Below, piece after piece: positions 36,096 to 48,836 of a stretch of 64,000 nucleotides of DNA (position 1 is the first letter of the stretch; every line of letters starts with the position of its first letter). The position numbers were made by a program, and so were the translations under genes. The notes below the pieces were generated by a model. That model did not search any database. It was not told where the DNA came from and worked only from the letters and a program-made list of their open reading frames with translations. The DNA comes from Polydactylus sextarius. Its lineage: Eukaryota > Chordata > Actinopteri > Polynemidae. The stretch spans positions 17,792,001 to 17,856,000 of the forward strand of contig CM028912.1 in NCBI GenBank assembly GCA_016801845.1, in the 5' to 3' direction.

Positions 36096-39000
36096 GTATC
36101 ACAGTGCTCCAGTATTGTTACGTTTTTAAGTCTTTCATTGTCATTTATCAATGAAAACTTGTATCTATGGCTGGATCCACACTGCACAGCATGCGAGCGG
36201 TGCTGTGCATACATTGGTCATATTTCCTCGTCTTAGATTTTGGGAGACTTTTGTTTGTCTCATTATGTCTGTCTCTCTCCGCCTTTCTTTTCATCACTGT
36301 TAAATATGTTTCCATTTTTCTTGAAGGTTTGTTTACTGCGCTTTATATCTGTTGCTCTGTGCTGTGTGTGTGCGCATGCTCGGTGCAAAAAAAACCCCAA
36401 TATTTGAGAAGCCCTAGATAGTTATCTAGAAGCAGACAAAAAACGTGTTTGTGACAGGTTCAGAAAAGTGATCACGAACATAACTCTTTAGATAGTATGT
36501 AATACTGTTATACTACAAGGATAGAGGCAATACACATAAAACAACACTGGATGAGTTTACTTCAAACATTCACACTGAATGCAAAGGTGCGTTATATATA
36601 CTTACCCTGCTGTAATGTTCAGTTTGTATTCAACCTCACAATCATAGATCTGAAAGGAAACCAGCTCCAGCGCTCACGGGACTGTATCAGTCTGAACAAT
36701 GAAGGCACTGTCCATAAAACATTTGCAGTAAATTCACCGCACAATGATGTTACTCATAATGACAATAACTCAAAGCACTTCACTAGGTTACACTGATCTG
36801 TGTGGCTGTTGCAGCACAGTGACCCTCATGTTCTTGACAGTAGAGCAGCCCGGGAGGAAGGACAGAAAATAGCGTTAGGTCTCCCAGGACATAATGAGTC
36901 AAGTTTGAGAGATTTTACTACTTGGAGGAATTTTCAGTCAGTAAAAGTTTGCACTGCCTTTGGCATATGACATTTGTCAGTGTGCGATAGTGTGAGATAT
37001 CACTAATACCAAACGGAAAATACGTGTTTCATTCACCTGAAGCTGCAGTCTTAAATAAAATTGTTTCTTTTTATACCCTTGCAACATATCCTCCCTGTTT
37101 CATATATAGTTTTGGATACAGCACTCTTTCTAACTCAGGTGCTTACTGCACTGCATAAATGTCAGCTCATGTCTAATTTCCTTCATTGCTGCATTTCTAT
37201 CATCATATCGCTCCTTCCACACTTCTCTTCTTGATGTTCTCCTGAAACTTTAATATATTTTCTTTCAGAAAAGTATGGCTGCACACACACACTTAAATGC
37301 ATTGAAGCCTGTTAGTTCCAAAAAACCTCACTCTACATGCAATCACTGCCCACCAACAGACTGGGCAGACTTTGATGGAGCAGTGATTTGCTCTGGAGCC
37401 TTTGTCACCACGCATGAGGCAGCCGACGTCTTGGGCAATTGATTTCCAGCTGACACTCAAATGGCTGTCTGTGAAAGATGACCTGTCAGTGCAACTCGGG
37501 GGAGCATATCCAGTGAGGCATCACGTAGGGAGACTCATGCGAAAGATGGCAGGTAGACAGACTCAAGAGACCCTGAGCTGGGCCTGTTGGGGAGCCTCTT
37601 TTATTGATAGCCGCAGGTCAATGAAAGGTTGCTAACAAGCCAAGCAGGCAAGTCATACTTTTTATTTTCAAGTGAGAACTGGACAGCAGTTTGCTTGTAA
37701 ATGTGAGTATAAACTAAGACTGTGGGATACTATTGATACGTCATGTGTTTAAAAGGTGGTTCAAAATTTCATACCTTTGTTGTTACTTTGGATTTGCTGT
37801 TATTAATTATGTGTTGTTACTAATAATTCAGCTTTTTTTAAGAGAGACCTTGTGCTGCTTGCACAATGACATAGCAATGTAGGAGATGTGAAGATAAGTA
37901 AATACAGTAAACTTGACTGGGAGTCAATTTTCTGAGGAGGTCTCATCTTCCACTCCCCCACAGATACAATAACTTGTCCTGCCAGGACTCTCCAGGGACA
38001 AGAAACTATCACTGTGATCCTTGAATCCTGGGACACATATCTGCTCAGCAGCATTAAAGTCAGCTTTTCTTTTTCTCACTACAAATTAAAAATCCCTGTT
38101 CCTACTGGCCTGTTGCCAGATAGGTAGAATGATGTTGTCTTAAGTTGTTGCAACAGTAAGAGGTGAGGCCAAGAAAATCAAGGCACTATTGCGGAACTAT
38201 TGTGTGATATAATCATTACATTGTTAGGAACACAACCTTTTGAATCATCATTTTGGTTCTTGGCTTTCACAATCACATTGTCTTGTGCTGTTGGTACAGT
38301 GGAGATATGTATCCTTTATCACAAGCTGGTTGGCAGCATTGGGATGAAAATTAGACTGTGCCGGGAATCTTATTTTTTTTTTAATATCATATTCTCAAGG
38401 TACATTCTTTTAACTAAACTCTGTCTGTCTTTGGGAAGTGGTGGTTATGAGATGTATTTTGAGGATTGGGTAAGTAAGGAAAGTCATAAAGCCAGTTACC
38501 TCGTGCCTGCATAAAATCCAGAAGTGGGGCTCTCCTATGGTGTAGATCATGACTTGCATTATTACTGATTTGTTTCTGTTGCATGCTGTTTCTGTTCTCT
38601 TTTCCTTCATTTACTGACATCTCTCCAATATCTGAATCTCTAAAGACATAATAACATTTCCAAAATTAAATTAGAGTTACTGCATTGTGGTTTTATGCCT
38701 CTGCCAACCAGTCCATTTAGAAATGCTTAGTACTAAAATATATGTTGTGACTTTGACCTTTTATCACCAAAATCTATTCACTTTATCCCTGAATCTAAGC
38801 ACATATTTCTGTCAAATGTATAGCAGTATAGCAATTTCATAAAATGAGACAAAGATATACATACAGACAGGCCTTACCTTAAAAGATAACACACCTGCCT
38901 ATAGTGTGGGGGCCTGGTAAACACATCCTAGAAGCATTCAAAGCTGATTATCCAGGGTCATGCTTTAAACAGACAAGTGTATTTGTCTTACAGGAGTCAG

Positions 39001-40805
39001 TATGAGTCACATAAATCTGTTGGATCATCTAACAGCATCTGAATGCACTCAAGTGCGCAAAGGTGTCGACAGGGCTTGAATTCCTGCCACTCAGGCGAGT
39101 TGTTTTATACTTTTCACAACTATTTCAATCACACCTGGGTTGGAGACCATCTGAATGTATGGTCTTCCCATTTATATGAGCATGAATGCTTTAAAAAGAC
39201 TCAAGGAGGTACTCTTGCTATTTTTACATTTCAGTATTTTGTAACACATATTGCACCTAGTTGTGCCATGTTTGTCTGTGGTTGTTTTTTGTCCAGCTTG
39301 GGCTAAATGAAGGGAGTTAACGTTGAATTTTCTGAATCATCACCTCCACCAAATTTAAGTTGACACTACCTGCTGTTTGGTCACTCCCTGTCTCAGCTCA
39401 CTACACCCACTGCCAACACCTTGACAGTCAAGGTTGTCCTTTAATAGAAACATCATAAAATTCTCTGCCATTATCCAGTTAAATGGTGCAGAAGATTTGG
39501 CTTTAACGGGACTGCTTTCCCTCCAAGGACTGCTGAATTAATTTCAGGAAATGTGGGAGTCACTTTTAAGATAATCAGATATTATCAGATGTGTGCATGT
39601 AAATGTGGATGACATTGGGTAACTCTCACAAGACAAAGTAAATGATAACTTAAGAGATAAGGTATTGATTTGTTTGGTGTCAAAGGTCGTGTATGTATAT
39701 TACCTATTGTGTTACCTTTATGTTCAGTAACCTCCAGAGTGGAAACATAATGAGAAGAAAAACAGGGAAACAATGACTTAAATGTAAGAGTAGTTTGTCA
39801 TGGAATGAAATCCACATGAGTAGTCATTAATGTTAACAATTGTCCAGTTTCTATAAATGCCTCAAGAAAGTAATGCTTGTGAGCTAGCATGCAGAACACT
39901 GAGGTCCTGAAACTGGCAACACATTTGCAAATGGAACATGGCCATTACTAATGTAATTATGTGTACCTGTGCTGTTCCTGCACTGACATACCAAGATGTC
40001 TGCCTTGAAACAGACCTGTAATCAAGATAGAGATGTGTATGTATAGCTCCAGGGTGATGTGTGGACAATTAAGGTTGCTAGTTTACCTCTAAACTTCTTT
40101 CTAGAATTTTTGCTCTGGGCTGTTTCGTGATCATTTTGACTGACTGTATTTCAACCAGTCTGTATGAAATCATAGTGACTGACATGGAACTCATGGAGAA
40201 AATTAAAGTTCTGAATGCTGGTATGTCATTTTATTGCACATCCTTTATCTTATCTAACTGCCACAAAGAACTTATGATGACAAGAAAAAAAAAACAACCT
40301 ACAATGTCCCCAAATCCAGACATTTGGTTGTTAAACACAGGTTTAGTTAGTGCTGTGCGGTGGCTTAATGGAACAGCAATGTCATTAATGTTGTTAACTT
40401 TCAGCTTTGTCCTTGCTGCTAAGACAATTGCCTGTCGCACCACACGACCTCATACATGTTACAAATAATGAACTGCTAGAAAAATGAAGGTGGTTAATGG
40501 TTAGTACATTTTACCCATTTTTAATGAGGAACCATTAAAATGCACAAAGTAGGACATATGCCCCAACATACCAGTGTTTTAACCTCTTTTTCCCTTAGGA
40601 TGTATCTGTGAAAATCATGCCCCAATGTACATATTTTATCATATTAATCGATCTTGCATTTCTTTGACAATTCAATCCATTTTTTGCTTTTCAATTTTTG
40701 TTATTTTAAAGGTATTATAGTTCTTGAATTTATAATAATATCACACAATCCTGCCTAACAGCAAAAGCCTTATTGCTTTACTTTGCTTAGAGAACTCTAT
40801 GTTGC
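36096..40805. other. unique noncoding sequence
   Basis: No gene or transposon recognised. ORFs of 60-113 codons (for example 40127-40468) show no domain or motif. A long stretch of ordinary AT-rich sequence. Confidence 0.45.
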
Positions 40806-41159
40806 TTGTTTGATTGTTGTAAGACAACTGTAGTTTGTTACTTGGTAATTATTGACTATATGTTAGCAATAACAAAAAAGCTGTTAACTGCATTGGAATT
40901 GGAAGTTTTGGCTTGCCCTATGAGTGAACAAGCCAGAAAAGATGGTCGTATTGTCTCCTCTAAATGTGTGTGTGAGAGTATATGTTTTGTTAAGACTGAT
41001 CAGGCTTTACCTGTTGAGGTCCAGCAAATAACGTGGGCTTTGCAGATAATTGGCAGACTTTCTGGTCTGATTAGGAGAGACAGCATTCATCCCACTTCAG
41101 ATTGTGCAGCTTTTATATCAAGAAATCTGGCAGACCAGATTAGAAAGCCAAAGCTGTGA
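40806..41159 (+). other. unassigned 117-codon open frame
   Basis: The longest plus-strand ORF in the window that is not tied to a repeat. The second half is polar with balanced composition (LPVEVQQITWALQIIGRLSG is part of it), while the start is hydrophobic. No domain, signal peptide or splice context is convincing, and no polyadenylation signal follows closely. It could be chance, a decayed transposon exon or part of a long noncoding RNA. I do not call it a gene. Confidence 0.15.
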
Positions 41160-42149
41160 CAACCCAGAGTCGAGGCCAGGAGGCAGAGTTGTAGCCCTAC
41201 ATGCTTCTCTGCAGTTTTCCGGTAACTGACACTCTCAAAACAATCAAATCACATAGTGACTGTGTCTGCATCCAAACCACAGATACTTAAACTTAAACAA
41301 AATGCATAAAAGAATCAATATAAATGATCTCTTATATAATATTATCAATTATAAAAACAATAAAAAATAATGCTATCAGAAACTTTTAGTTCACTCATAT
41401 CAAAATCCCCATTAGTCAATGATTTGAAAACTAATCATCACATTCACTATGTTTATGTGGACAGCAAAATTATCTATTCAGATTGTGTTTTTTGTTTGTT
41501 GCATTGCTTCATAATATCATCTGTCAATTCACTGTGTTGAATAAATATGTGTAGATCCAGGCAAATTCTGCAGAGCAGTTACAGGGAATAATCATTGAAT
41601 TAATAACAACATTTATAGTCATAATAACAAACAGTAAAATGATAATGAAAATTACTCAGTGGAATATTTAGATAACATTTTTACCCTATAGTCATCGATG
41701 ATGAAATTGTTAAAAACAAATTATCACAACTGCCAGAACATTTATATAAATAAAGCTGGAGTGTAATTTTATTGGACATCGATATGTACATTTTGTTGTT
41801 GAATCATATCCACATATGCCCATGAACCCGTTAGAATTTTTACTATGTATTATACTACTTCACTCTCAGCTTATTTGTGTAATATTGTATTTCATTTTTG
41901 AAATGAGAGTGAAAATACTGGCCATAATGAATGCAATTTATAGTATAAAGGAAGGAGATTGTTACAACTAAAAGCTAAAATTATCTATTAGTCAGTAGTT
42001 AAACCAAAACCTCCATTATTGTAATTCAGTTCCATTTTTCTACCTATTTCTACATAATGCGTTCAAGCAGGGCATGCAGGATATAAAGATTCTTAATATG
42101 GATGAGAAATTAACTATGATGTGTGAGCAGTACATACACCCTCAGAGAA

Positions 42150-42560
42150 TAGCATGTTAATGCATCCTGAGTGAAACACCAGAGTCAATAAGAGGAGACT
42201 GTCGAGATCAAGGTAAAGGGAATGAATGAGTCATGATTTGCAATCACCTCAGACCTTAGAGGTATTTCTCTACTTCTACAGTCTTGTCCATCGCTGGTCC
42301 CTGTTGATATCATGCAAATACAATCTAGAGGATTAAGCAGTGAGATTATTTTCACTGCTATAAAGCCATGCTCATTCCCTTGGACCTGAAGGTAAGAAAA
42401 CAGTGTCTAGAAATCATTGTCAACACGCACCATGTCTCCATTCACCTCCCCTTAGGCTTCAAAATCAAGATTGATGATGTGCATGACTCAGGAGTACAAT
42501 GACACCCACTTCTACACTCCCTGCTTGTCCTGGAGTTTTCTTATAAGCAGATAGAAAGCT
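42150..42560. other. candidate conserved noncoding element
   Basis: Non-repetitive sequence with a perfect POU octamer ATGCAAAT (42312-42319) and an AAGATTGATGATGTG string resembling PBX/MEIS-type sites. No ORF of note. Looks enhancer-like, but conservation is untested. Confidence 0.25.
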
Positions 42561-43148
42561 GTGATATTTAAAGTGACACTCAATTAGTTGTGTACTGACA
42601 ATGGGATTCAGATTGATAGCGAGGCTTTGTCCCTGACTTAAGAGAGAACTATCCAGAAATTATTTTTGGAAAATCACAAGATAAATTACTTTCTACACAC
42701 ATCTACTATGATGTGTGAAAGCTGAAATTTACAATATCAGAAATGTGTTTGTTTTAAGTTTTTTTTTGTTTGTTTGTTTTTGTAGTTTTTTGGTCCTTGT
42801 TGTTTTTGTTGGTTTTTAGTAAGAATCTCACACATTATTCTTGGTAAAAAAATACACATGCAGTATATTGTATGTATTTGTTACTGTGTCACAGCAAAGA
42901 TCAAATGAATCTATAATATCATTCTTTTGATGTGCTTCATGCATAAAATTGAAACAGTGTAATTGAAAATATAATTATACCATCACATTGCACTAATGCT
43001 CCCTTAATAATAATCAGCAACATTTAATTATAGGTGTGATGGTACCTGAATAAGCTCAAACACTGCTGTTTAAAATGCTAACAGGCTCATCAATCCAACA
43101 ACTTTCTTTTCTACAACTTGCCTCAAGTGTAAATCAAGCTCACATATG

Positions 43149-43152
<4 letters not shown>

Positions 43153-43197
<45 letters not shown>
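43153..43197. repeat. (GT)n microsatellite in a palindrome
   Basis: Pure GT run of 45 bases. It is flanked by ACATATGTACA (43142-43152) and its reverse complement TGTACATATGT (43195-43205), so the whole tract can form a stem or cruciform with a Z-DNA-prone centre. Confidence 0.9.
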
Positions 43198-43199
<2 letters not shown>

Positions 43200-43879
43200 A
43201 TATGTACTTTGTGGACATCATGCATTTCAGAGTGAGCATTATTTATTTCCATAACATAATGCTAACTTGAACTTGAACTATCATAAACCAGTGGTTGGTA
43301 GATCTTTATTGACATTATATTTGGGTGAGTTTTGAACATATGAATGTAAATATTCATTTACATCTAATTAAAATAGCAGTCATGCCAAGTATATATGCTA
43401 AAAACGACCTGTGATTAAGTGTGACACCCATCCGCACATATGAGAGCAGGAAGATCAAATCAAAAACTACTGCTGTAAACCCACACATCATGACCCCGTG
43501 GAGAGTCATCACTGGTAACTGAACAAGGAAGCTCTGTAGGTTCAATTAAAAGCAGCAAATCTCTGTGAAAGAAATACTATGAAGAGGATACTATAGATGT
43601 TGTTTATCAATAAAACTAAATTATTCTTATTTTATTGTGCAGGTCTGAAAATATGATTGCTTTTATTCAGTATTACCCATTTGTCAAAATCCTTCAGGAG
43701 ACATAAAAAGTGTTTGCATGTCTTTTTGAGTGAAAAAGATATGAGTTCCACAGTGACTGCAAGTCCACCTCAGTTTGTCCTCAGACATAATTTGAAGGAT
43801 TAATTCATCCACTGTGTGAGACAATAGCACTTGGCTGCCCAGGTCTCCAGAGGGAAACTGTGAGAGTGGCTACTGTTGT

Positions 43880-43990
43880 AATTACTCTAATACTAACAAC
43901 ACAAAAACACGTCTCGATTCACGCTCTCAGGGCCACAATTAAAATGTAAGGATTAATTAATTGGAAGAACCTCAGGTATTATTTACTTGT
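43880..43990. other. candidate conserved noncoding element
   Basis: Contains TTAATTAATTGG (43953-43964) inside non-repetitive sequence that also has CACAATTAAAATG. Dense homeodomain-type cores. Candidate only. Confidence 0.22.
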
Positions 43991-44327
43991 TGTAGTAAGT
44001 TGTCACCATGACATATCCTGTGTGGGCAAACAGAAAATAGTTAGACACTAAGAGTAACATAACATAAGGCTGCAATTCAAAATGAAAATAGAGACTATAC
44101 TATTAATACAATGGTTGTATTCGTCTCCAACATTTGGTACTTAATTGACACTGAACTCGTTCATTGAAAAAAAAAGCTTAAAAGACCAATTAACTATTAA
44201 CAATAAACCCATTAACTATCATAATACAGTTAAATACAGATATATATGCATATTATATAGCTATATCTGCACACTGCATTTATAACATGGGGTTCCTTAC
44301 AATTATATGTAGTTGTATAAAACCTGG

Positions 44328-44362
44328 CTTGGGTATGAAAACTTTTAGTTTTCATACCCAAG
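44328..44362. repeat. perfect 15-bp hairpin, 5-nt loop
   Basis: CTTGGGTATGAAAAC (44328-44342) and its exact complement (44348-44362) around TTTTA. Pairing ends at the arms. No terminal repeat family recognised. Confidence 0.82.
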
Positions 44363-44587
44363 TTTTTATTTGACAAATAGATGAATTCTGGGTGGAAACG
44401 ACATTTTGTTACACTTTGACAAGATATGCCGTATACAAATTATCTTTATTCTTTTTTAGTAATCAATAACATGACCTTTATTTGTAGTTACCACTATAAA
44501 ACAGTTTGTATAATTGCCAACAAGTTTTCTGCTTGTTTCCACTGAGATGGTGGACTCCTCTTTTTAAAAGATCTAAAGGTCTTCAAG

Positions 44588-45215
44588 GTTGAAAGACTTT
44601 AGTTCCCTCCACACATTATCAGTGGGATTCAAGTATAGACTCTGGCTCAGCTCCAAAACTCTGATATCATTTTCTATCAATAATTTCTTGACCACTTTGG
44701 CTGTGTGCTTTGGATCATCGTCTTGTTGGAAAGTTCACTGGAGCCCATGGCAAGGCCATGATGTTTCTGCAGCCCGGCTGATGTTTTCTTATAGAATTGT
44801 AATGAAGGCTTCATTTCTCATGATGCCATTTACCTTGGTTATCTAGTTTTTCATTGGCTGACAGTCTTGCTTGACTGGGGGAATGGTGTTATTTAGTCTG
44901 AACGCTTCTCCTTTCTTTTGCCAAACAAAAGCCAAATCACACAGAATTGGTGACCAAAAGTATTGTGTTTTATTCATGTTAGCTTTTGCCAGGTCTTTGG
45001 TGAGCTTTTGTGTGTTTGTCTTAGTAGTAGCAGCCAGCTTTACACAGAGTCCAATAGAAGATGTTGGGACAAGACTGGCTCGAATTAATCAGGATGGATC
45101 TCTTACACTACATTACTTCTACAACTACTGTCTTGCCAGTGCAGGGGAAACATAAGACCTCATAGAGATTTTTGACAGAGTGGAAGTGTTTTTTTGATAA
45201 TGCCTTGCATTGTAG
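44588..45215 (-). pseudogene. Tc1-type transposase fossil, minus strand
   Basis: On the minus strand, 44735-44588 reads FQQDDDPKHTAKVVKKLL, then ENDIRVLEL and LNPTDNVWRELK: the second Asp and third acidic-residue region of a Tc1 DDE transposase. The usual Glu of NPxEN is Asp here (codon complement 44618-44620). Upstream sequence to about 45215 recalls the rest of such a gene (SFCQTK-like region on the opposite strand) but is too eroded to translate. No terminal repeats were found, so the extent is approximate. Clearly inactive. Confidence 0.68.
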
Positions 45216-45474
45216 CCACTTGGATTTGGCTTTGAAGCCCAGGACCTACCAGACAACTATGTGGCATGACATAATAGTATAATGTTTCCTCACATATTTC
45301 CTGACTATTTTTTCTACATGGAATATTTTGTCAAAATGTATACAAAATAGAAATATATCATATTTTTTCATTAATGTGTGTGACAAATTTCTAACCATCA
45401 TTTGACATTTTTTGTGAAATTTCCAGCCAGAACAAAACTATTCATCAAAACATGACAAAAATTGTAAGTGTGTA

Positions 45475-45813
45475 CTGTGGAAAAGTTATAGGCACCACCC
45501 AAATAGGAATAAACTGATAACAAAATCATTGCTCCATCTGGATCTGCCAACAGCTTATGGCAGGCTAAGCATGTCTATCAGTGATCTGGGTGTGGAGCAA
45601 TGATTTTGTTATCAGTTTATTCCTAGTGGTTGTTGGTCACTGAAGCACTGCTGGGGCAACAAATCTGGGGGTGGCAAGAGTCTGATTCCAGAATCATTAG
45701 TACATTGTATATGTTCTTAAATACTTTGTACAAATTTCCTGTATTTTCTTATTGTGTATGGTCTTTATAGGACTGCTTAAATAAAATGTGTGGTGCCTAT
45801 AACTTTTACATAG
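45475..45813. mobile_element. Tc1/mariner-type MITE, 339 bp
   Basis: Terminal inverted repeats CTGTGGAAAAGTTATAGGCA (45475 onwards, 24 bp ending CCAC) and the complement of CTATGTAAAAGTTATAGGCA at 45790-45813, with two mismatches. TA is present on both sides (45473-45474 and 45814-45815). There is no transposase. Inside lies a perfect 32-bp inverted repeat. The termini resemble those of autonomous Tc1-like families (CTGTGCAAAAG...AGGCACC), which would have supplied the transposase. Confidence 0.88.
45505..45624. repeat. perfect 32-bp internal inverted repeat in MITE
   Basis: Arms 45505-45536 and 45593-45624 are exact reverse complements (starting AGGAATAAACTGATAACAAA) separated by 56 bp. They lie just inside the left terminal repeat, and the right terminal repeat is another 166 bp away. 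An RNA from this DNA would form a long perfect stem. Confidence 0.9.
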
Positions 45814-46269
45814 TAATTGTATATGTACTGAACTACAATTTTTGTTGATTTTGACTAAATTCAAGGGATTGCAAGACATTTTTCTATCAAATGTCTTGGC
45901 AAACTGAAAGGTGAAGGCAAGGAAATACAACAGTCTTTATCTTTAACACACTGAACAGTTAGAGCAGGGCAGAAACCTCCATATTATCTGTGGAGAGCCA
46001 GGTACCACGTTATATACAAATTAACTGTATGTTACTGTATGAATTCACCGCATGGTGTAAGCTAAAACCCTTAACATGACTTCATTAATGTAGGAAAAAA
46101 ATACATATACTCTTAGAATATATAAACATTACTGGACAATAAAACACTGTATGCTGTGCCATTTAAATAAGATACACTTAAACAGTTATTACTATGAAAA
46201 TGACACCATGATAAGATGAAATGCAACACTATGAGGACACCTGTGAGACAATGAACTCAATTTTCACTG

Positions 46270-46530
46270 TCATTTATTAATCGCTGACAGTTTGTCAACC
46301 TCATTATGTCAGTTTGCAGTTTTTTCCATGAAAACTGCATGTGGTGGATTGTCCAGGTGCTGAGCTGCTGCTGGTCACCTGTTCTAGAGCTTTGTTGTTG
46401 GGATAGTAATTAAGAAGCCCATTATTTCTGATTAGTGCTCCTTTGCATAATTAATAAATAGGCAGATACTTCCAGATGGCTATTTCACCACAAAACCATT
46501 ACTCATCTTGTTGAACAGGACATTCAAAGT
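46270..46530. other. candidate conserved noncoding element
   Basis: Contains TTTGCATAATTAAT (46442-46455), an octamer-like site fused to a homeodomain core, and GGGATAGTAATTAAG nearby. GC-balanced flanks without repeats. This is the most enhancer-like stretch by eye. Confidence 0.28.
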
Positions 46531-48299
46531 GAAACAATAAGTTAAACATATTTTCTAGTGTATGAATTTGACCATCACTTATATATTTAAGTCACTTAGA
46601 GATTGTGCTTTCAGGTGTTCCATAGAAAAAAAAAAACAACAGACATAAATGATAAATCAACCATTTTTAATCCCTTTTCATTCTTTTTTTTCTTGTCCCC
46701 AGTTTTCTCCTCAGTCTTTCTTTTTCCAGCCTGATCAAAACTCCCAGTAGTCCACACTTGACCTCGACTCTTTTAACCCTGACTAAGCTCAGTGGCAGTT
46801 ACTGTTTTATCACCTGAAGAGAGCACCAACTTTTCCTTCAATCCATGCTAAAACTAATTAAAGTTGGGGCAGAGGAAGCATCTGGTGAGAGAGAGAGGGA
46901 GACAGAGAGAATGAGGTTGAGTGAGTGATGTTGGAAGGGGAGAGATTAACAAGTGCAGGCAGAGCACTGTCTCTCAGACGCTAATCCTTAATGTCACAGA
47001 TATGCAGTAAACTGGGGCCTTTGTCAGTTAAAGACTGCCTTTAGATCTACCCAACTCTTTGTCTGCTGCTGTGCATACTCCCCCTATAACCTGTGCTCTA
47101 CCCCTACTCTCCATACTCTTTGGATCAGGGATAAACACGGGAGCACTCACTTTTCCAGGTGAGATGAAAGGCTGCTAGGGCGTTGAAAGAAGCAACTCAT
47201 GCAGCTGAGATGGCTTGCCACAACACCAGATGGATAAAAGAGTATGGAGAAAGAGAAAAGTGGTAAGTGTATGGGGAGCCTCTATTTTCCCTCCTCAGTG
47301 TTTACATGTCACAAGGTGACTTCGGCAGATTTATTTCGCACCTTATTAAAAAGTTCCACTTAAGCCTGGAGAAGTTACAAAGTTGGCATACTTTGTTGTA
47401 CTTTGAGTGTGATGCAATAAAAAGTGAATTTTCATTGGCACTTGAGCACTAGGTCCTCAGTGTGCTTCGCAGTATTAAGCCAATGAAAATTACCGGTGCA
47501 TGTTTCATGATGTCAGAAATTGGGAGTTGTGATTATTTTGGCAACTGTCTGTAACAACCAGCAGTGCAGATGTGTAACCTAAACAAATCTAATGATCTTG
47601 CTAACTGCTTGGTCAACAAGTTAACAAAGTTTATTTAAAAGGTGTATTACCTGTGCATGAACTCAACTTCTGTTTTTACTTGGACACAGGAGGGTTACAT
47701 TAAAGTGGTTGGTATTAAAAAAAAACAAACTACAATGCTACTCTATATTCTCTTTAAAAATTCAGTTTTTGTGGTTTGGTGTTTTGGTTCAGGCTCCATA
47801 CAACTTTTCCTGTCTATAACCAATTGCAACACCATGGATGCCTCCTGAAAGTCTGTCTGAACAGGTGCATTGTCCAAATTCATATGATTTATCACATCTC
47901 ACCCTTTTCAATGATAAATTGGTTCTTAGGTGTTTGGTGCTGGTTTTTGCAGGTGAGTGACACCTGTGAAAAATCTGTGCATTCACAGAAGGTTGCGATG
48001 TTCTTATAATACAGTCCTTGCTTGTCGAGTAGTGCCATATTGTCCACTTTTTAAATTTATTGAGCTTGGCCTACTCGCTTAACCATATCAATATGATGGT
48101 TTCTCCAGTGACACTGCAAAGGGAATTAACATCAACAGTAATTAGCTACTTGAAGTGGATCAGTCATGGGCTGTAGTGTATTAAGGTTCTGTGCCAGCAC
48201 AAAGCAACATCAATAGTCCCCCATAAAGCAACACTGATGGTCCTTATATTTCCAGGTGTCTGTTGAGAGAGAGACTTAAAAAAAAACACCAAACAGATG

Positions 48300-48545
48300 T
48301 GCTGATGTGTTTGTGAGTTGAATGAGTTTATGAGCTGATGACTTAGACTTAAATACAGTGAGGCTATTCATTAATTTCCTAATCTGTGTATGAGATCGCT
48401 CAGTAGCTTGAGTTAATAAACAGGGGTCTTTGAGTGCATGGAGTTGATGAGACAATTAAACATTAAGCATGCACAGCTAATTGTCTGCACAAAGCTAGCC
48501 AGTATTAGAGCTATTTGAACATACTGAATGACGAGGCAGCAGATA
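48300..48545. other. candidate conserved noncoding element
   Basis: Non-repetitive sequence with TTCATTAATTTCC near 48367-48379 and CAGCTAATTGTC near 48474-48485. No ORF. Candidate regulatory sequence only. Confidence 0.25.
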
Positions 48546-48794
48546 TCATGCTCATGGATGATCAGTCACTGTGAAAAACATTCATTGCTATAAAGCATAA
48601 ACAAAATACAGTGAAAATGAGGGGGTATGCTTTAAAAAAACATACATTTGTCACTGTCACAGTGAAACAAATCACATAGCAATAACCATTAGCTTTAACA
48701 TAGCATTTTAGTAACAAGCCAAAGTAACTGAATGTGGAGGGCTGCATGCAGAAAATGTTTTCTTTTAATGTACTGTGCTGTACAAACTACCAAC

Positions 48795-48836
48795 CATTCC
48801 TATCTTTATGTCTTTAACCAAATAAAGATAGGAATG
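48795..48836. repeat. perfect 15-bp hairpin, 12-nt loop
   Basis: CATTCCTATCTTTAT (48795-48809) and its complement (48822-48836). A further two pairs form outside after one mismatch. Confidence 0.8.

Larger units (their letters stand above)
41160..44587. other. unique noncoding sequence
   Basis: No gene recognised. Contains two candidate conserved segments, a GT microsatellite and a perfect hairpin, listed separately. Confidence 0.45.

Noticed and set aside
36167..36421. Hydrophobic 84-codon ORF resembling a small membrane protein
   Set aside because: T-rich sequence gives Leu/Phe/Ser-rich translations automatically; no start context or homologue recognised.
43153..43197. CRISPR-like repeat array
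   Set aside because: The tract is a dinucleotide microsatellite with no spacers; no CRISPR or cas genes occur in this eukaryotic window.
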